Shown here piece after piece: positions 1 through 5,964 of a DNA stretch of 8,592 bases; position 1 is the stretch's first letter, and each line of letters opens with the position of its first letter. The position numbers were made by a program, and so were the translations under genes. The notes below the pieces were generated by a model, which saw only the letters and a program-made list of their open reading frames with translations, was not told the DNA's origin and ran no database searches. Source of the DNA: an uncultured Alphaproteobacteria bacterium (GTDB taxonomy: Bacteria > Pseudomonadota > Alphaproteobacteria > CASFRQ01 > SAAU01); contig CASFRQ010000022.1 of the NCBI GenBank assembly GCA_949296785.1, positions 1-8,592 of the forward strand. The letters are read 5' to 3'.

Positions 1-87
1 GGGACAGGCAAAATACCCATCCGGTCAAACTCTTTCCCTTCTTAAACAGTATTTTTTGAGAAACGGATATTGCTTTTTCAAATCTCC

Positions 88-118
88 AGCCGTGTTTTTT
101 TATGCGCGCAACACTGCT
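88..118. repeat. Imperfect inverted repeat inside the terminal repeat
   Basis: AGC (88-90) and GTGTT (92-96) pair with AACAC (110-114) and GCT (116-118), with one C/T mismatch between the two blocks and a 13-base loop. It is duplicated at the right end of the window because it lies in the 141-bp repeat. Function unknown. Confidence 0.5.
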
Positions 119-122
119 CCCT

Positions 123-136
123 TATCTTCGGAGATA
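123..136. repeat. Small hairpin TATCT-TCGG-AGATA
   Basis: TATCT (123-127) and AGATA (132-136) are perfect inverted repeats around TCGG. It lies five bases from the end of the terminal repeat. It could be chance; no T tract follows, so it is not an intrinsic terminator. Confidence 0.4.
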
Positions 137-399
137 TTGAAACCTGTAAATATATAGGCCTCCGTCATGATTTTTATCAACGAAGCATCTTTATGGCTCG
201 TGTCCTTGAATTTCTTTCAACCGTCTCTTATAAAATCCATATCCCACGCAATATCTTCTGACGGTATTTTGATAAGAGCAATAAGACATCGCTGGCTTTG
301 TTTACTATCCCTTACTTCTTCCTTCATCCCTATATATTGCGAAGATTTAGTATGGCCTAAATTTACCCGCCCTCGTTCGCCGTGTTATCTTCAAATCAT

Positions 400-427
400 A
401 AAAAAACGGAGGAAATCTTCCTCAGCT
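400..427 (-). terminator. Terminator-like hairpin
   Basis: GAGGAA (409-414) pairs with TTCCTC (418-423) around a 3-base loop. Read on the minus strand, the stem is followed by CG and then seven T (complement of A400-A406). On the plus strand there is only a shorter T run after the stem (427-431). The stem is short and no transcript is known to need it, since the tRNA has its own terminator. Moderate to low support. Confidence 0.35.
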
Positions 428-531
428 TTTTAACTAAAGAGCTTTTCATGAAATTAAGGACAACCGACTCGGCTCTTTATTCTATAAAACAAATCTTTTT
501 TATAACGACTAACCGAATATAAAAACATTCC

Positions 532-547
532 GACCGTATGACCGTAT
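532..547. repeat. Tandem 8-bp direct repeat GACCGTAT x2
   Basis: GACCGTAT occurs twice head to tail (532-539 and 540-547) in the gene-free region. Only two units are present, so it may be a simple slippage product. No function is suggested. Confidence 0.45.
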
Positions 548-947
548 TTAAAGACGACTTTTTTCAATAACTTCATTTTTTAAAAGACGGTTAAAAATCA
601 CCTTTTCTGAAAAAGAGCCTGAAAAGAACCGGAAATCCTTTTTACGAAATTCATATTTGAGATGCTCTCCTTCCTGATAAAAGCCACGGAAGTGCCAAGC
701 ATTCCATACAAAACAAAGCATAGCCGGTCTTCAGTCATCCGCAGAAACATCATATATAAATATCGTCTCAGATATTGATAAAATTAATAAAAGCAAATAT
801 AAACCTTGCCGACAAACCGTCTTCTTCCCGTTTCAAAACCGTTTTTTCAATCAGAAACGATACAATCCAACCTGAACAAGGCCAAAACCGAAAATTAAAA
901 TAACGCGATAAAAATACTTATAACGAATCATAACAACACTTTATGCC

Positions 948-973
948 AATAAAAAACCGCCCGAAGGCGGTTT
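948..973 (-). terminator. Intrinsic terminator of tRNA-Glu
   Basis: On the minus strand AAACCGCC (complement of 966-973) and GGCGGTTT (complement of 954-961) form a perfect 8-bp stem around a TTCG tetraloop. The stem runs directly into a T tract (complement of A951-A956). It starts four bases after the encoded CCA of tRNA-Glu. The layout is a textbook Rho-independent terminator. Confidence 0.93.
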
Positions 974-976
974 GTT

Positions 977-1052
977 TGGCGACCCCAGGGGGAGTCGAAC
1001 CCCCGTTACCGCCGTGAAAGGGCGATGTCCTGGGCCTCTAGACGATGGGGTC
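977..1052 (-). tRNA. tRNA-Glu (anticodon UUC)
   Basis: The 76-base minus-strand gene folds as a complete cloverleaf. The acceptor stem pairs GACCCCA with TGGGGTC, followed by the discriminator G and an encoded CCA (977-979). The D arm includes AGAGGCCCAGG. The anticodon stem around CGCC/GGCG holds the loop CTTTCAC, giving anticodon TTC. The T arm is GGGGG-TTCGACT-CCCCC. The sequence is close to bacterial tRNA-Glu as I remember it from E. coli. It reads GAA and GAG codons; charged glutamyl-tRNA also feeds tetrapyrrole synthesis in Alphaproteobacteria only if the C5 route is used, which cannot be judged here. It is a single-gene unit with its own promoter (1071-1099) and terminator (948-973). 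Nothing looks degenerate. Confidence 0.97.
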
Positions 1053-1070
1053 ATAAAGGCTGTAGGCTTT

Positions 1071-1099
1071 CTTATATAGAAAACTTTTATATTTGGCAA
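1071..1099 (-). promoter_or_regulatory. Sigma-70-type promoter of tRNA-Glu
   Basis: On the minus strand a -35 box TTGCCA (1094-1099) and a -10 box TATAAG (1071-1076) are separated by exactly 17 bases. Transcription would start near 1064, leaving a leader of about 12 bases before the mature tRNA 5' end at 1052. Long A and T tracts lie upstream (1100-1140) and could act as an UP element. Confidence 0.75.
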
Positions 1100-1207
1100 G
1101 TCTTTTTTTTACTTTTTTTTCTTTTTTCAAAAAAAACAAAGAGAAACGCCATTTTTTAAGAATTCTAAAAAAAGAACGCATTTTTCTTCACAAAAAAGCG
1201 CTCATTA

Positions 1208-1241
1208 TTTTCTCTTTCAAAAAATACTGCCAAAGAGAAAA
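1208..1241 (-). repeat. 10-bp perfect inverted repeat downstream of recJ
   Basis: TTTTCTCTTT (1208-1217) pairs perfectly with AAAGAGAAAA (1232-1241) around a 14-base loop. On the minus strand a run of six T follows about a dozen bases later (complement of A1191-A1196), too far for a classical terminator. It may form the 3' end structure of the recJ transcript. Confidence 0.45.
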
Positions 1242-1391
1242 AGAAAGACCAAACAGTCGCCTTTTTAAAACATAGGGAAACAGCCTCTCCGAACTTTGCT
1301 TTGCGCCGCCTAATAATAATGACAGGCGCTCCCAAACCGCAGAAACAACGCCGAAAATAAATACCTATATCAACCCTGCGAAAACACCCGT

Positions 1392-1411
1392 TTCGGATAC
1401 TCGTATCGGAA
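1392..1411. repeat. Near-palindrome downstream of recJ
   Basis: TTCGGATAC (1392-1400) and GTATCGGAA (1403-1411) are inverted repeats with one mismatch and a 2-base centre. So small a centre favours a protein-binding dyad over an RNA hairpin. It lies about 40 bases past the recJ stop codon and is not next to a recognised promoter. Confidence 0.4.
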
Positions 1412-1452
1412 TCCTATAACTGCCATATCGGCCAAGATGCGAGAATCAACAG

Positions 1453-3240
1453 CTAAAAACTGTCTCCCGTCACGGCTTCCGCGGCATCTTGAATAATAAA
1501 CTGCGCGCTGCGACAACCTTGCCAAACATTTTCTTTTAAAACACCGGCAACATGAATCAGATGGTCGCTTTTACAAGCGGCCAAAGCCTTTCCCAAAGGC
1601 GTCCCTTCGCTTCTGAACGCAATAGCATTCAAATACCCGCCGCCCTTACCGCAAAGAGTACACTTTAAATGCCCGTTCTTCAAAGGGACAACCTGAGAAA
1701 CCCAAACATCTTTCAATGCGAATCTCGGCTCCGGATTCCCTTCCCCAAACGGCTCCAGGCAAGACAATTCGTCTACCAGATTTAAAGTCGCCCCTCTGAC
1801 ATCCAAAACGGCGTCTATTTTCAGTTCTCTGGCTTTCTCATCCAGACTGAAACGGGAAAGGTACTGTTCCAAAAAAGCTTTAAAAGGCTCTATTTGTTCC
1901 TTCGTCAAAGAAAAACCCGCCGCCATCGGATGTCCGCCACCGCGCGTCAACACTTTTCTGTCCAGCGCCGCCATTACCGTCTCCCCCAAATCCACGCCCG
2001 GAATGGAACGAGACGACCCTTTCACCTCATCTCTTTCAATGCTCAAAACAAAAACCGGCAGATGATACCTTTCCTTCAATCGGCCGGCAATGATGCCGAT
2101 AACCCCTTGATGCCAATTTTCACCGGCAGCGAAAAGAAAACGGGACTGCGGCGTTAAAGTTTCTTCCACTTGTTTTAAAGCCTCCGCCAAAACATCCGCC
2201 TCTATCTTTTTGCGCTCGGCATTATGGTCAGCCAGCTGCTGCGTCAGAATTTCAGCCTCCTGTTCCGAACGGGAAGACAAAAGACGCATCGCCGCGCTGG
2301 CTTCTCCGACTCTACCGCCGGCATTCAAAAGAGGACCCAGAATGTATCCCAGATGATAAGTTGAAAGCTCTTCCTGTAAATGAGCAAATTCCAACAGCTT
2401 ACGAATACCTATATTCTGTCCCTGCCGGATTTGTTTCAAACCGGCCTTAACATAAAGCCTGTTCACTCCGGTCAACTTCACCACATCGCACACGGTTCCC
2501 AAGGCCACCAAATCCAACCATTGTTTTAAATCCGGTTCTTTTCTGCCGGCTTCTTCATAAAAGCCCCCTTGACGCAAAAGCCTGTTTAACTCAACGACGA
2601 ACAAAAAACAGACACCAACCGCCGCCATATGACGGCAAGGATTATCAACCGGCTCGTCCAGTCTTTTGGGATTAATAACGGCGTAAGCTTTCGGCAAAGA
2701 CAATTCCGGTTCATGATGATCTATGACGACAACCTCCATCCCCATATCATACGCCGCCTGAATAGGTTCAAACGCCGTCATGCCGCAATCAACCGTCAAA
2801 ACAAGCCGGATGCCGTCTTCAAAAAAACGTTTCATCTCCCTTTCGTTCGGACCGTAACCATCCTCTCTTTCCGGAATAAAAGTCTTAACAGAGCAACCGA
2901 CTTGTTCCAAGAACAATTTCACCACCGAAGTGGAGGTCGCCCCATCCACATCGTAATCACCTATAATACCGACGCTTTCTTTTTTTAAAACAGCTTGAGC
3001 TACCCTCGCCGCCCCTTTTTCCATATCTTTCAAGAAACAAGGGTCGGGCAGGTTCTCTCTTAATGTCGGTGCCAAAAAGGAAGGAACTTCTTTTTCGCCC
3101 ACGCCTCTGGCAAGAAGCAGCCTGGCTAAAAAATCACTCATCCGATACTTTTGGCACAAAAGGGAAATTTCCCTTTCCGACACACCAACCCCCACCCATT
3201 CGCAGGAGCCAAAGGATTTCGTTACCCCTAAAACGGACAT
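1453..3240 (-). CDS. recJ: Single-stranded-DNA-specific exonuclease RecJ
   Basis: RecJ is a cytoplasmic 5'-to-3' single-strand DNA exonuclease of the DHH superfamily that acts in recombination and mismatch repair. The 595-residue protein is near the usual length (E. coli about 577). DHH-domain motifs are GDYDVDGATST (94-104), DCG (151-153) and DHH (174-176), which supply metal-binding aspartates and histidines. GPLLNAGGRVGEA (302-314) and HQGVIGIIAGR (377-387) are typical RecJ blocks. GGGHPMAAGFS (434-444) is the DHHA1 signature, and LEPFGEGNPEP (495-505) leads into the OB fold. The first ATG is preferred because LGVTKS (4-9) and PTLRENLPDP (58-67) resemble alphaproteobacterial RecJ starts. 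It begins 3 bases after the lipoprotein stop with only a weak GGAA upstream, so translation is probably coupled. No key residue is missing. Confidence 0.96.
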   Translation of the reverse strand: MSVLGVTKSFGSCEWVGVGVSEREISLLCQKYRMSDFLARLLLARGVGEKEVPSFLAPTLRENLPDPCFLKDMEKGAARVAQAVLKKESVGIIGDYDVDGATSTSVVKLFLEQVGCSVKTFIPEREDGYGPNEREMKRFFEDGIRLVLTVDCGMTAFEPIQAAYDMGMEVVVIDHHEPELSLPKAYAVINPKRLDEPVDNPCRHMAAVGVCFLFVVELNRLLRQGGFYEEAGRKEPDLKQWLDLVALGTVCDVVKLTGVNRLYVKAGLKQIRQGQNIGIRKLLEFAHLQEELSTYHLGYILGPLLNAGGRVGEASAAMRLLSSRSEQEAEILTQQLADHNAERKKIEADVLAEALKQVEETLTPQSRFLFAAGENWHQGVIGIIAGRLKERYHLPVFVLSIERDEVKGSSRSIPGVDLGETVMAALDRKVLTRGGGHPMAAGFSLTKEQIEPFKAFLEQYLSRFSLDEKARELKIDAVLDVRGATLNLVDELSCLEPFGEGNPEPRFALKDVWVSQVVPLKNGHLKCTLCGKGGGYLNAIAFRSEGTPLGKALAACKSDHLIHVAGVLKENVWQGCRSAQFIIQDAAEAVTGDSF

Positions 3241-3243
3241 CGG

Positions 3244-4155
3244 CTAAAATTCCAGATAAACTTCCGTCCGACGCCCTTTGCCAAATCCCGAAGGTTTGAC
3301 AACAGCGGAATGGATTTCAATATTCTCTTCGCGGATTCCCAAAGCTATTAACTCGCTCGCCGCTTTTCTGGCGCGTTCAACCGCCAAAGAGATATTCATT
3401 TTCTGCGTTGCGACGGAATCACCGTCTTTATAGGAAGCATACCCTACAATGACAACCTTTTGAGCGCCGGTTTCAAAAACACGAACGACATCCTTCATCA
3501 TATTCCGGTCTTTTTCCGTTAAATCAGAAACATATAAAGGATAACTGACCTGCGCCATCAAAAGAGCATTGTCATTTTCCCAGACAGTCTCCTGCTCAGA
3601 ATTTTCCATCCAGACAGTTTCATCCGACCGCGGCATTTCATCATCGGAAACGGACGCTTCCTCCGATACCGTTTCTTCAACAGACGCCGTTTCCTCGGCA
3701 CCGTCCGACCCCTGTCCGGCGGCAGCAAAAGAAACGCTCATCCCTTCCGGCGGGTAAAAAGTTTTTGTTTCCACAACATAACCGTCGGCATCCCCGTAAT
3801 TGTTTTCATCCCTCGTAGACACCTGATCCGTTGTCAAAGTCACCGTCTGAGAAACTCTCTGCGTCACGGTCACCACTTTTTGCTCCTCATCCCCGGCACT
3901 GTTTTCCGAACCCGGCATTTCGCCGGAGGCAAAAGCCTCGCTCACAGTATTTTCAGACTCTTCAGCCTCTTTTTTCTGAACAAATGAAATTTTTCCCTCT
4001 TGACGAACAACCGTCTGCTCTTCGGCAATCGGCGTCAACAGTTTTTCATCCGCCCTCAAACCTTTTGGAGAATCCCCCTGCCAAGGTTCCATCATGGAAC
4101 AAGCAGACAAAAGGACAAGAGCCGTCCCGGCTAATAATTTACTTGAATATTTCAT
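3244..4155 (-). CDS. OmpA-like outer-membrane lipoprotein
   Basis: A 303-residue secreted protein. Residues 1-18 form a lipoprotein signal with basic MKYSSK, a hydrophobic core and lipobox LSAC; Cys19 would be lipidated. Residues about 45-195 are a low-complexity, acidic, Ser/Thr/Val/Glu-rich linker (for example ASVEETVSEEASVSDDE at 157-173), likely disordered. Residues about 205-303 fit an OmpA/MotB C-terminal domain: VVIVGYAS (234-241), NISLAVERARKAASEL (254-269), GRRTEVYLEF (294-303). In canonical peptidoglycan-binding OmpA domains the first motif reads G-H-T-D; here it is G-Y-A-S, so the diaminopimelate-contacting Asp is absent while the Arg of the RA motif (Arg261) remains. Alphaproteobacterial relatives I recall have a similar GHAS form. 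It is first in a unit with recJ. An envelope anchoring role is inferred; it is not a standard Pal. Confidence 0.85.
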   Translation of the reverse strand: MKYSSKLLAGTALVLLSACSMMEPWQGDSPKGLRADEKLLTPIAEEQTVVRQEGKISFVQKKEAEESENTVSEAFASGEMPGSENSAGDEEQKVVTVTQRVSQTVTLTTDQVSTRDENNYGDADGYVVETKTFYPPEGMSVSFAAAGQGSDGAEETASVEETVSEEASVSDDEMPRSDETVWMENSEQETVWENDNALLMAQVSYPLYVSDLTEKDRNMMKDVVRVFETGAQKVVIVGYASYKDGDSVATQKMNISLAVERARKAASELIALGIREENIEIHSAVVKPSGFGKGRRTEVYLEF

Positions 4156-4159
4156 AATA

Positions 4160-4167
4160 CCACCCTT
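4160..4167 (-). promoter_or_regulatory. Ribosome-binding site of the lipoprotein gene
   Basis: AAGGGTGG on the minus strand lies four bases before the ATG at 4155. It resembles AAGGAGG with a central change and supports this start codon, which also gives a well-formed lipoprotein signal peptide. Confidence 0.7.
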
Positions 4168-4183
4168 ATTTTTATTTTTTTTA

Positions 4184-4212
4184 AGTGTGGCTCATTTCAA
4201 ATGAAATTTCAA
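4184..4212 (-). promoter_or_regulatory. Possible promoter of lipoprotein-recJ unit
   Basis: On the minus strand TTGAAA (4207-4212) is followed after 17 bases by CACACT (4184-4189). The -35 box is good but the -10 box matches the consensus in only half its positions. Its position right after the terminator at 4215-4241 and about 30 bases before the start codon is sensible. Other registers in this AT-rich stretch cannot be ruled out. Confidence 0.35.
4194..4211. repeat. Overlapping inverted repeats at the lipoprotein promoter
   Basis: ATTTCA (4194-4199) and TGAAAT (4202-4207) form an inverted repeat with a 2-base centre, and TGAAATTTCA (4202-4211) is itself a perfect 10-bp palindrome. They overlap the proposed -35 box and its spacer, where a repressor could bind. 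AT-rich sequence makes chance palindromes likely. Confidence 0.35.
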
Positions 4213-4214
4213 GC

Positions 4215-4241
4215 AAAAAACTCCTTTGAATCGGCAAAGGA
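4215..4241 (-). terminator. Intrinsic terminator before the lipoprotein gene
   Basis: On the minus strand TCCTTTG (complement of 4235-4241) and CAAAGGA (complement of 4222-4228) form a perfect 7-bp stem around a 6-base loop. The stem is followed by G and six T (complement of A4215-A4220). It lies just before the candidate -35 box, so it would stop read-through from nusB. Confidence 0.7.
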
Positions 4242-4296
4242 CTCCCAAAATTTCCCATCCTCCGTTTTAATCGGTCTTTTTTATCAAAAAACAAAG

Positions 4297-4323
4297 AAAA
4301 AACGCCGTAAAAACGGCCTTTTT
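4297..4323. terminator. Bidirectional intrinsic terminator downstream of nusB
   Basis: GCCGT (4304-4308) pairs with ACGGC (4313-4317) around AAAA. On the minus strand the stem is followed by G and six T (complement of A4297-A4302); on the plus strand it is followed by C and five T (4319-4323). It is the first strong stop for nrdR-nusB transcripts, with a second one about 60 bases further on. Confidence 0.7.
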
Positions 4324-4620
4324 CAAAAAGGGGGAGCAAATATCTGTCGGGGACTGAATCGGCTTATCCGATATCGTTTCAGACCGGTCAGACAGAAAAA
4401 TAAAAGAAACGAGATAACCAAAACGATGCCGAAACATCGGAAAAACATAGGCAATACGGGAAAATCAACAAAAAACCGAGAAGAAGAACCTTTATTTTAC
4501 CGCCTTATTAAAGCAGTCTTCTCATATCTGCACTTTAATTATATTTAAAAAATATTCCGGGGTTTGCCTGCGAAATAACCGATAACTTTTCACGCAAAAA
4601 GAATACCAAACCTATCCGAC

Positions 4621-4649
4621 ATCGGTAAACCGGTAAAAAGATTACCGAT
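4621..4649. repeat. 8-bp perfect hairpin just after nusB
   Basis: ATCGGTAA (4621-4628) pairs with TTACCGAT (4642-4649) around a 13-base loop that contains ACCGGT. It starts about 40 bases past the nusB stop. No T tract follows on either strand, so it may be a transcript-stabilising 3' structure rather than a terminator. Confidence 0.5.
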
Positions 4650-4690
4650 AGCAGCTTTAAAACCCGTAAATTCTGATTATCCGCTTAACC

Positions 4691-5164
4691 TCACCCACGA
4701 AGTACTTTGGCAAAACGGTCCAAAACGGCGTTGACCATGTTGACCTCCGCCCCGTCGTAAAAGCTGCGCGTAATATCCGTGTATTCGTTGATAATCACGG
4801 GAGCGTCCAAATCCGGATTAGCGTAAAATTCCGCCATACCGGCGCGTAAAATACATTGAAGCAGGGTTTCCAGCCTGTCCTTGTTCCATTCCTCGCTTAA
4901 AGAAGATTTTATGGCGTTATCCAAATCCTCTTTCTTTTCACAGGCGGTCTGAACAATTTTTGCAAAAAGAGCATCATCTTTTTCCGTCATCGGAATAAAA
5001 GATTCCCGTCCGCTTTCATCTTCTTTTAACAGCTCTCCGCCTATTTTCTGCGTCAGAAAAGTCGGAATAAGCGTATCTGCCGGTTCATTCGTAAATTCCC
5101 GCATATACAGACACTGAACGGCATTCAGGCGAGCGTTCGTAAATTTTTGAGTTTTAAATGTCAT
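4691..5164 (-). CDS. nusB: Transcription antitermination protein NusB
   Basis: NusB is a small all-helical RNA-binding protein that, with S10 (NusE), binds boxA RNA and helps RNA polymerase complete rRNA operons. The 157-residue product is a normal length. ARLNAVQCLYMREF (11-24) is the N-terminal helix with the RxxAvQxLY pattern. EEWNKDRLETLLQCILRAGMAE (91-112) carries the W..dRL...ILR.a..E block, INEYTDITRSF (125-135) the inEY.diak.F block, and NMVNAVLDRFAK (142-153) the closing VN.VLD signature. Its ATG overlaps the nrdR stop by four bases (ATGA, 5161-5164), with GGAAGG (5174-5179) as ribosome-binding site, so the two are translationally coupled. Transcripts probably end at 4297-4323. Confidence 0.95.
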   Translation of the reverse strand: MTFKTQKFTNARLNAVQCLYMREFTNEPADTLIPTFLTQKIGGELLKEDESGRESFIPMTEKDDALFAKIVQTACEKKEDLDNAIKSSLSEEWNKDRLETLLQCILRAGMAEFYANPDLDAPVIINEYTDITRSFYDGAEVNMVNAVLDRFAKVLRG

Positions 5165-5790
5165 TTTTTAAGGCCTTCCGTTTTTCTTTCTTCCCTTTGA
5201 ACCATATCGTCCGCCCCCTTGGCGGAACTTGCAGAGTTTCCTCCCGTATGCGGGAAAAGAGCCTCTTCCGCTAGATCTCGGCTTGAACCGCGGTCAAAGT
5301 TCAGTTCCGGCTCCGGGTTTTCATCCCCCTGGGACTTTGTCCATTCAACAATGCGGTCCAAAAAAGTTTTAAAATCCTTTGTCTGCTCGAAATTTTGATA
5401 AACCGACGCATAACGAATATAAGCAACTTTATCCAAAGTCAAGAGAATTTCCATCACTTTATCCCCGATATCGGATGAAGGGATGTCCGTTTCTCCGGAA
5501 ATTTCCAGTTGCCTTTGAATACCGGTGACGATTTTTTCAATCCTGTCCTGTTCTACTGGCCGCTTACGCAAAGCCAAAGCAATGGAACGCGCCAGCTTGT
5601 CCCTGTCAAAAGTTTCCCGGCTGCCATTCCTTTTTAAAACCGTTATTTCACGCAACTGTACCCGTTCCAAAGTCGTGAAGCGTGATCCACACTCGGGGCA
5701 CAAGCGTCGCCGACGGATGGCCGTACCATCCTCGCTGTTTCGGGAATCTTTCACCTGCGTTTCGTCAAATCCGCAAAAAGGACATTTCAT
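5161..5790 (-). CDS. nrdR: Transcriptional repressor NrdR
   Basis: NrdR represses ribonucleotide reductase genes when dATP is bound. The 209-residue protein has an N-terminal zinc ribbon with Cys3, Cys6, Cys31 and Cys34 and basic IRRRRLCPECG, followed by an ATP-cone at about 49-139 (VLKRNGSRETFDRDKLARS, then IRYASVYQNF at 125-134). Typical NrdR is about 150 residues. The extra tail from about 155 is acidic and then Ser/Gly-rich, and looks disordered. Tails of this kind occur in some Alphaproteobacteria. The start is supported by AAGGAGA upstream (5799-5805). It is followed by nusB with a 4-base overlap, while the riboflavin genes often found between the two are missing. No ribonucleotide reductase gene is in the window, so its targets lie elsewhere. 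Confidence 0.96.
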   Translation of the reverse strand: MKCPFCGFDETQVKDSRNSEDGTAIRRRRLCPECGSRFTTLERVQLREITVLKRNGSRETFDRDKLARSIALALRKRPVEQDRIEKIVTGIQRQLEISGETDIPSSDIGDKVMEILLTLDKVAYIRYASVYQNFEQTKDFKTFLDRIVEWTKSQGDENPEPELNFDRGSSRDLAEEALFPHTGGNSASSAKGADDMVQREERKTEGLKK

Positions 5791-5798
5791 TTACTCTT

Positions 5799-5805
5799 TC
5801 TCCTT
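5799..5805 (-). promoter_or_regulatory. Ribosome-binding site of nrdR
   Basis: AAGGAGA on the minus strand sits eight bases before the ATG at 5790, a normal spacing. It fixes the start immediately before the zinc-ribbon Cys residues, where NrdR proteins usually begin. Confidence 0.8.
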
Positions 5806-5900
5806 TTTTTATTTTTACTTTTTTTAAGCAGGAAAGAAAAGTTTTTTTATTCGCCGCTTTCATCGCATATACTTTGTTACCTCTTTCATCCTTTTTGCAA

Positions 5901-5930
5901 CTTTTATCCACCTGCAATTCTGTACGTCAA
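5901..5930 (-). promoter_or_regulatory. Candidate promoter of nrdR-nusB
   Basis: On the minus strand TTGACG (5925-5930) is followed after 18 bases by TAAAAG (5901-5906). This would give a leader of roughly 105 bases before nrdR. The glyA promoter has the same -10 sequence and the same 18-base spacing, which raises confidence a little. A TTATCCACC sequence, one base from a DnaA box, covers 5904-5912, but a single near match can be chance. Confidence 0.5.
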
Positions 5931-5964
5931 ATAAATAAAAGAACAGAAATTTTTGCGGTCTGTT
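5931..5964 (-). terminator. Weak terminator-like hairpin after glyA
   Basis: AACAGA (5942-5947) pairs with TCTGTT (5959-5964) around an 11-base loop; a G-T and an A-T pair can extend the stem. On the minus strand it is followed by CTTTTATTTAT, a T-rich but interrupted tract. It lies directly before the candidate nrdR -35 box, the same layout as the terminator-promoter pair at 4207-4241. It may end glyA transcripts about 250 bases past the stop. Confidence 0.45.

Larger units (their letters stand above)
1..141. repeat. Left copy of 141-bp identical terminal repeat
   Basis: Bases 1-141 match 8452-8592 base for base; the match starts at gggacaggca and ends at gagatattgaa, where the window itself ends. 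The repeat holds no gene. It contains two small hairpins (88-118 and 123-136). The length suggests an assembler k-mer overlap on a circular graph path rather than an evolved terminal repeat, in which case the unique sequence is 8451 bp. The identity is seen directly; its cause is inference. Confidence 0.97.
1..947. other. AT-rich gene-free stretch downstream of tRNA-Glu
   Basis: No coding region can be supported here. The longest open frames (70-261 and 167-433, plus strand) have no ribosome-binding site and no recognisable protein signature. The sequence is AT-rich with many A and T tracts. It holds the left terminal repeat, a terminator-like hairpin near 400-427, a tandem 8-bp repeat at 532-547 and a small AT hairpin (AATATC at 759-764 pairing with GATATT at 771-776). 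Joined to 7514-8451 across the closed ends it forms a gene-free arc of about 1.9 kb. Confidence 0.75.
1100..1452. other. Gene-free spacer between recJ and tRNA-Glu
   Basis: No gene is supported. A 60-codon plus-strand frame at 1093-1275 encodes mostly Lys, Phe and Arg from homopolymer tracts and lacks a ribosome-binding site. The spacer holds long T and A runs (1101-1136 and around 1150-1200), a 10-bp AT-rich hairpin (1208-1241), a 5-bp hairpin (CGCCT 1307-1311 with AGGCG 1324-1328) and a near-palindrome (1392-1411). No clear intrinsic terminator for recJ is visible; the hairpins are the nearest candidates. Confidence 0.6.
4156..4690. other. Gene-free spacer between nusB and the lipoprotein gene
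   Basis: No gene is supported; the plus-strand frame 4201-4548 has no ribosome-binding site and is Lys/Arg/Asn-rich as expected from AT-rich non-coding DNA. The spacer holds a hairpin (4621-4649), two minus-strand terminator hairpins (4297-4323 and 4215-4241), inverted repeats (4194-4211) and a possible promoter (4184-4212). Together they separate the nrdR-nusB unit from the lipoprotein-recJ unit. Confidence 0.7.

Noticed and set aside
70..433. Two overlapping plus-strand frames near the left end
   Set aside because: No ribosome-binding sites, no recognisable domains, overlapping in different frames, and the first starts inside the 141-bp repeat.
1093..1275. 60-codon Lys/Phe-rich frame antisense to the tRNA promoter region
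   Set aside because: Composition comes directly from homopolymer A and T tracts, and the start codon overlaps the tRNA promoter -35 box.
4201..4548. 115-codon plus-strand open frame between nusB and the lipoprotein gene
   Set aside because: It covers two terminator hairpins, lacks a ribosome-binding site, and its Lys/Arg/Asn-rich content is typical of AT-rich non-coding DNA.
5764..5859. Short leader reading frame (about 32 codons) upstream of and overlapping nrdR
   Set aside because: No well-placed ribosome-binding site, Lys-rich because of A tracts, and no regulatory codon pattern.
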